DNA from: an uncultured Bacteroidales bacterium
Lineage (GTDB): Bacteria; Bacteroidota; Bacteroidia; Bacteroidales; UBA932
Direction of reading: 5' to 3'
DNA: 49,636 nucleotides
Assembly: GCA_944323445.1 (NCBI GenBank)
Contig: CALUSM010000020.1
Coordinates: 1 to 49,636 of the forward strand
Part shown: piece by piece, positions 47,802 to 49,636 of the stretch
Numbering within the stretch: the first letter of the stretch is position 1
Layout: the number at the start of each line of letters is the position of its first letter
The notes under the pieces: model-generated
Database searches by the model: none
Told to the model about the DNA's origin: nothing
The model's input: only the letters and a program-made list of their open reading frames with translations
Program-made: the position numbers and the translations under genes

Positions 47802-49636
47802 ATGAAAAGATTGATGACAGCGTTGATCTCGATTACACTCCTCTCGCTGACGAGCGCCTGGGCACAGTACACTGTGAAAGGCCAGATCGTCGATGCGGTA
47901 GGACCGGTAATCGGAGCTGCGGTCCTCGAACAGGGGACTCTCAATGGTACGGAATCAGACATGGACGGTAACTTTACTCTTACCGTTTCCTCTGCTTCCT
48001 CGATGATCGAAATCTCGCTCATCGGTTACAAGACACTCGTATTCCAGGCCGACCAGGTGCCTCCCATCATCACCCTCGAGGATGACACGGAGATGCTCGA
48101 AGAGGTAGTGGTCATCGGTTACGGTACGGTCAAGAAGGAAGACCTGACCGGATCGGTGGCGACTGTCCGCGCCGACCAGCTCAACAAGGGTGCCGTGACT
48201 TCGCCCGCCGAGATGCTGAAAGGTAAGTCTGCCGGTGTCGTTATCACCGAAGGTGACGGTGCCCCCGGTTCCGGATCCACCATCCGTATCCGCGGCGGTT
48301 CGTCCCTGAACGCCGAGAACTCCCCTCTGATCGTGATCGACGGTCTGCCTATCACCAACGAGGGGATCAGCGGAGTCGCTGACCAGCTCTCCTCCATCAA
48401 CCCGAGCGATATCGAGACTTTCACTGTCCTCAAGGACGCCTCTGCGACCGCCATCTACGGTTCGCGTGCATCCAACGGTGTGATCATCATCACCACCAAG
48501 AAGGGCAGCAAGTACGACTCGGCCATACCTCACGTAAGTGCCGACTATACTCTCTCCATCTCCCAGAACGCCAAATATCTGGATGTGATGACAGGTGACG
48601 AGCTGAGGGCTGCGATGCTGGCCTATACCGGCAGCGAGACATCTGAGGGATACCTCGCGCTCGGTGACGCCAACACCGACTGGCAGAGAGCCATCTATCA
48701 GCTCGGCATGAGCCATGAGGCCAATGTCAGCCTCTCCGGCAACTTCAAGTTCGGCGAGGCCGGCTACATGCCCTACCGCGTGTCCGGAGGATACCTCAAT
48801 GAGAAAGGTACCCTGAAGACCGGCAGCATGGAGAGAGGAACGGTATCCCTGAACCTCAATCCTACTTTCTTCGACGACCATCTGACCATCTCCCTCAACG
48901 GAAAGGGAATGTTCCAGAACAACCGTTTCGCCAACACCGGAGCCATCTCCGCAGCCATCGAGTACGACCCTACCCAGCCTGTATACAGCGAGGATCACGG
49001 TCTGGACGGATACTGGATGTGGGGCAATGTGATGCCTGACGGCACCTTCGAGCCGAACACCCAGGCCACCATCAACCCTCTGGCCGCTCTCATGCAGCGC
49101 AATGACGTGTCCAAGGCTTCCCGTTTCATCGGCAACGCCCAGTTCGACTATAAGATCCACGGTTTCGAGGACCTGAGGCTGAACCTCAACCTCGGTATGG
49201 ACTACTCCCACTCCAACGGTACTGTGACCGTGCCCTACGGCGCCGAGCAGTCCTATCACAACCAGACCCAGGCCGGCCGCGGTCTCTACAACCCCTACGA
49301 CCAGACCAAGCGCGACATGACCCTCGAGGCTTACGCGGACTACTCCAAGGAGATAAACAAGCACAGCTTCGGAGTGATGGCCGGTTATTCCTGGCAGCAT
49401 TTCTACACTGAGAGCAACAGCCAGTCTCTTACCCAGCCGGATCCTGTAGCAGGCAGCCAGGCCACTCTCTCAGAGTTCCACAACAAGAGCGAGTACTTCC
49501 TCGTCTCCTTCTTCGGCCGCGCCAACTACAACTACGACAACCGCTACATGGTGACAGCCACAGTCCGCTGGGACGGTACCTCCCGCTTCACCAACAACAA
49601 GTGGGGCTTCTTCCCCTCCGTCGCCCTCGGATGGAA
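47802..49636 (+). CDS. SusC/RagA-family TonB-dependent outer-membrane receptor, 3' end beyond window
   Basis: Open from ATG 47802 to the window edge (611 codons). A signal peptide (MKRLMTALISITLLSLTSAWA) is followed by a carboxypeptidase-like regulatory domain (about 24-95, VKGQIVDAVGPVIGAAV, then DGNFTLTV), the SusC signature with the TonB-box region EEVVVIGYGTVKKEDLTGSV, the plug domain (RIRGGSSLNAENSPLIVIDGLP, VLKDASATAIYGSRASNGV), and the start of the beta barrel. SusC proteins import glycans captured by a SusD partner, expected just downstream. The 41-base leader is AT-rich and lies directly behind the MFS gene. Full SusC proteins have about 1000 residues, so roughly 60 percent is present. 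Confidence 0.95.
   Translation, partial: MKRLMTALISITLLSLTSAWAQYTVKGQIVDAVGPVIGAAVLEQGTLNGTESDMDGNFTLTVSSASSMIEISLIGYKTLVFQADQVPPIITLEDDTEMLEEVVVIGYGTVKKEDLTGSVATVRADQLNKGAVTSPAEMLKGKSAGVVITEGDGAPGSGSTIRIRGGSSLNAENSPLIVIDGLPITNEGISGVADQLSSINPSDIETFTVLKDASATAIYGSRASNGVIIITTKKGSKYDSAIPHVSADYTLSISQNAKYLDVMTGDELRAAMLAYTGSETSEGYLALGDANTDWQRAIYQLGMSHEANVSLSGNFKFGEAGYMPYRVSGGYLNEKGTLKTGSMERGTVSLNLNPTFFDDHLTISLNGKGMFQNNRFANTGAISAAIEYDPTQPVYSEDHGLDGYWMWGNVMPDGTFEPNTQATINPLAALMQRNDVSKASRFIGNAQFDYKIHGFEDLRLNLNLGMDYSHSNGTVTVPYGAEQSYHNQTQAGRGLYNPYDQTKRDMTLEAYADYSKEINKHSFGVMAGYSWQHFYTESNSQSLTQPDPVAGSQATLSEFHNKSEYFLVSFFGRANYNYDNRYMVTATVRWDGTSRFTNNKWGFFPSVALGW

Noticed and set aside
47955-49400. A 481-codon open frame on the minus strand across susC
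   Set aside because: Antisense shadow; the plus-strand frame has all SusC landmarks and runs to the window edge.

Overview
The window is a chromosomal segment of a GC-rich member of the Bacteroidales. This rests on four things. A SusC-type TonB-dependent receptor with the usual VVVIGYGT-type sequence lies at the right end. The order purH-mreB-mreC-mreD-mrdA-rodA is characteristic of Bacteroidota. Several genes are preceded by the Bacteroidota -7 element TAnnTTTG. There are several lipoproteins with Bacteroidales-like lipoboxes. The genus cannot be fixed from this sequence alone; high-GC gut lineages (Alistipes or Cryptobacteroides type) would fit. I saw no rRNA, tRNA, CRISPR array, IS element or integrase.

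Region 1 (1-9.05 kb) is the end of a surface-polysaccharide (O-antigen or capsule) locus: the 3' end of rmlA, then rmlB, a Wzx-type flippase, a DegT/StrS sugar aminotransferase, a short toxin-antitoxin pair, a decayed AT-rich patch with an ATP-grasp-like 5' fragment and a 5'-truncated glycosyltransferase, a sugar-nucleotide epimerase/reductase, an inverted AAA_14/DUF4143 ATPase, a WbpL/WecA-like initiating sugar-phosphate transferase, and a WbuC cupin. A strong bidirectional terminator closes the locus.

Region 2 (9.1-23.1 kb, minus strand) holds a lipoprotein, an ABCG-like single-chain transporter with a TerB-like N-terminus, gcvP, and the elongation machinery rodA-mrdA-mreD-mreC-mreB behind purH.

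Region 3 (23.2-31.9 kb) has ispD on the plus strand, convergent with a tightly packed minus-strand run: PBP1A, ddl, prmC, an orphan periplasmic substrate-binding protein, a membrane dCache-HAMP-SpoIIE phosphatase with a fused RsbW-like kinase domain, and a STAS anti-anti-sigma protein. The last three look like a ligand-sensing partner-switch module and are the most interesting system here.

Region 4 (31.9-44.0 kb) has topA and an Lrp regulator on the plus strand. They converge on a minus-strand run of malQ, a DAACS symporter, two paralogous lipoproteins, radA and a class-C beta-lactamase-fold serine hydrolase.

Region 5 (44.0-49.6 kb) has a small membrane protein and a LytS-type histidine kinase, convergent with a LytTR response regulator, then an SLC45-like MFS sugar permease and the 5' part of a susC gene that runs off the window. 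With malQ on the other side of the two-component genes, this suggests alpha-glucan or maltodextrin use.

Start codons were re-chosen where the longest frame was not credible (for example mrdA 19183, substrate-binding protein 27559, ddl 29495, first lipoprotein of the pair 39028, LytTR 46268, ABC 12925). Gene-free stretches are all short. The longest, between the toxin and the epimerase, is occupied by gene remnants.
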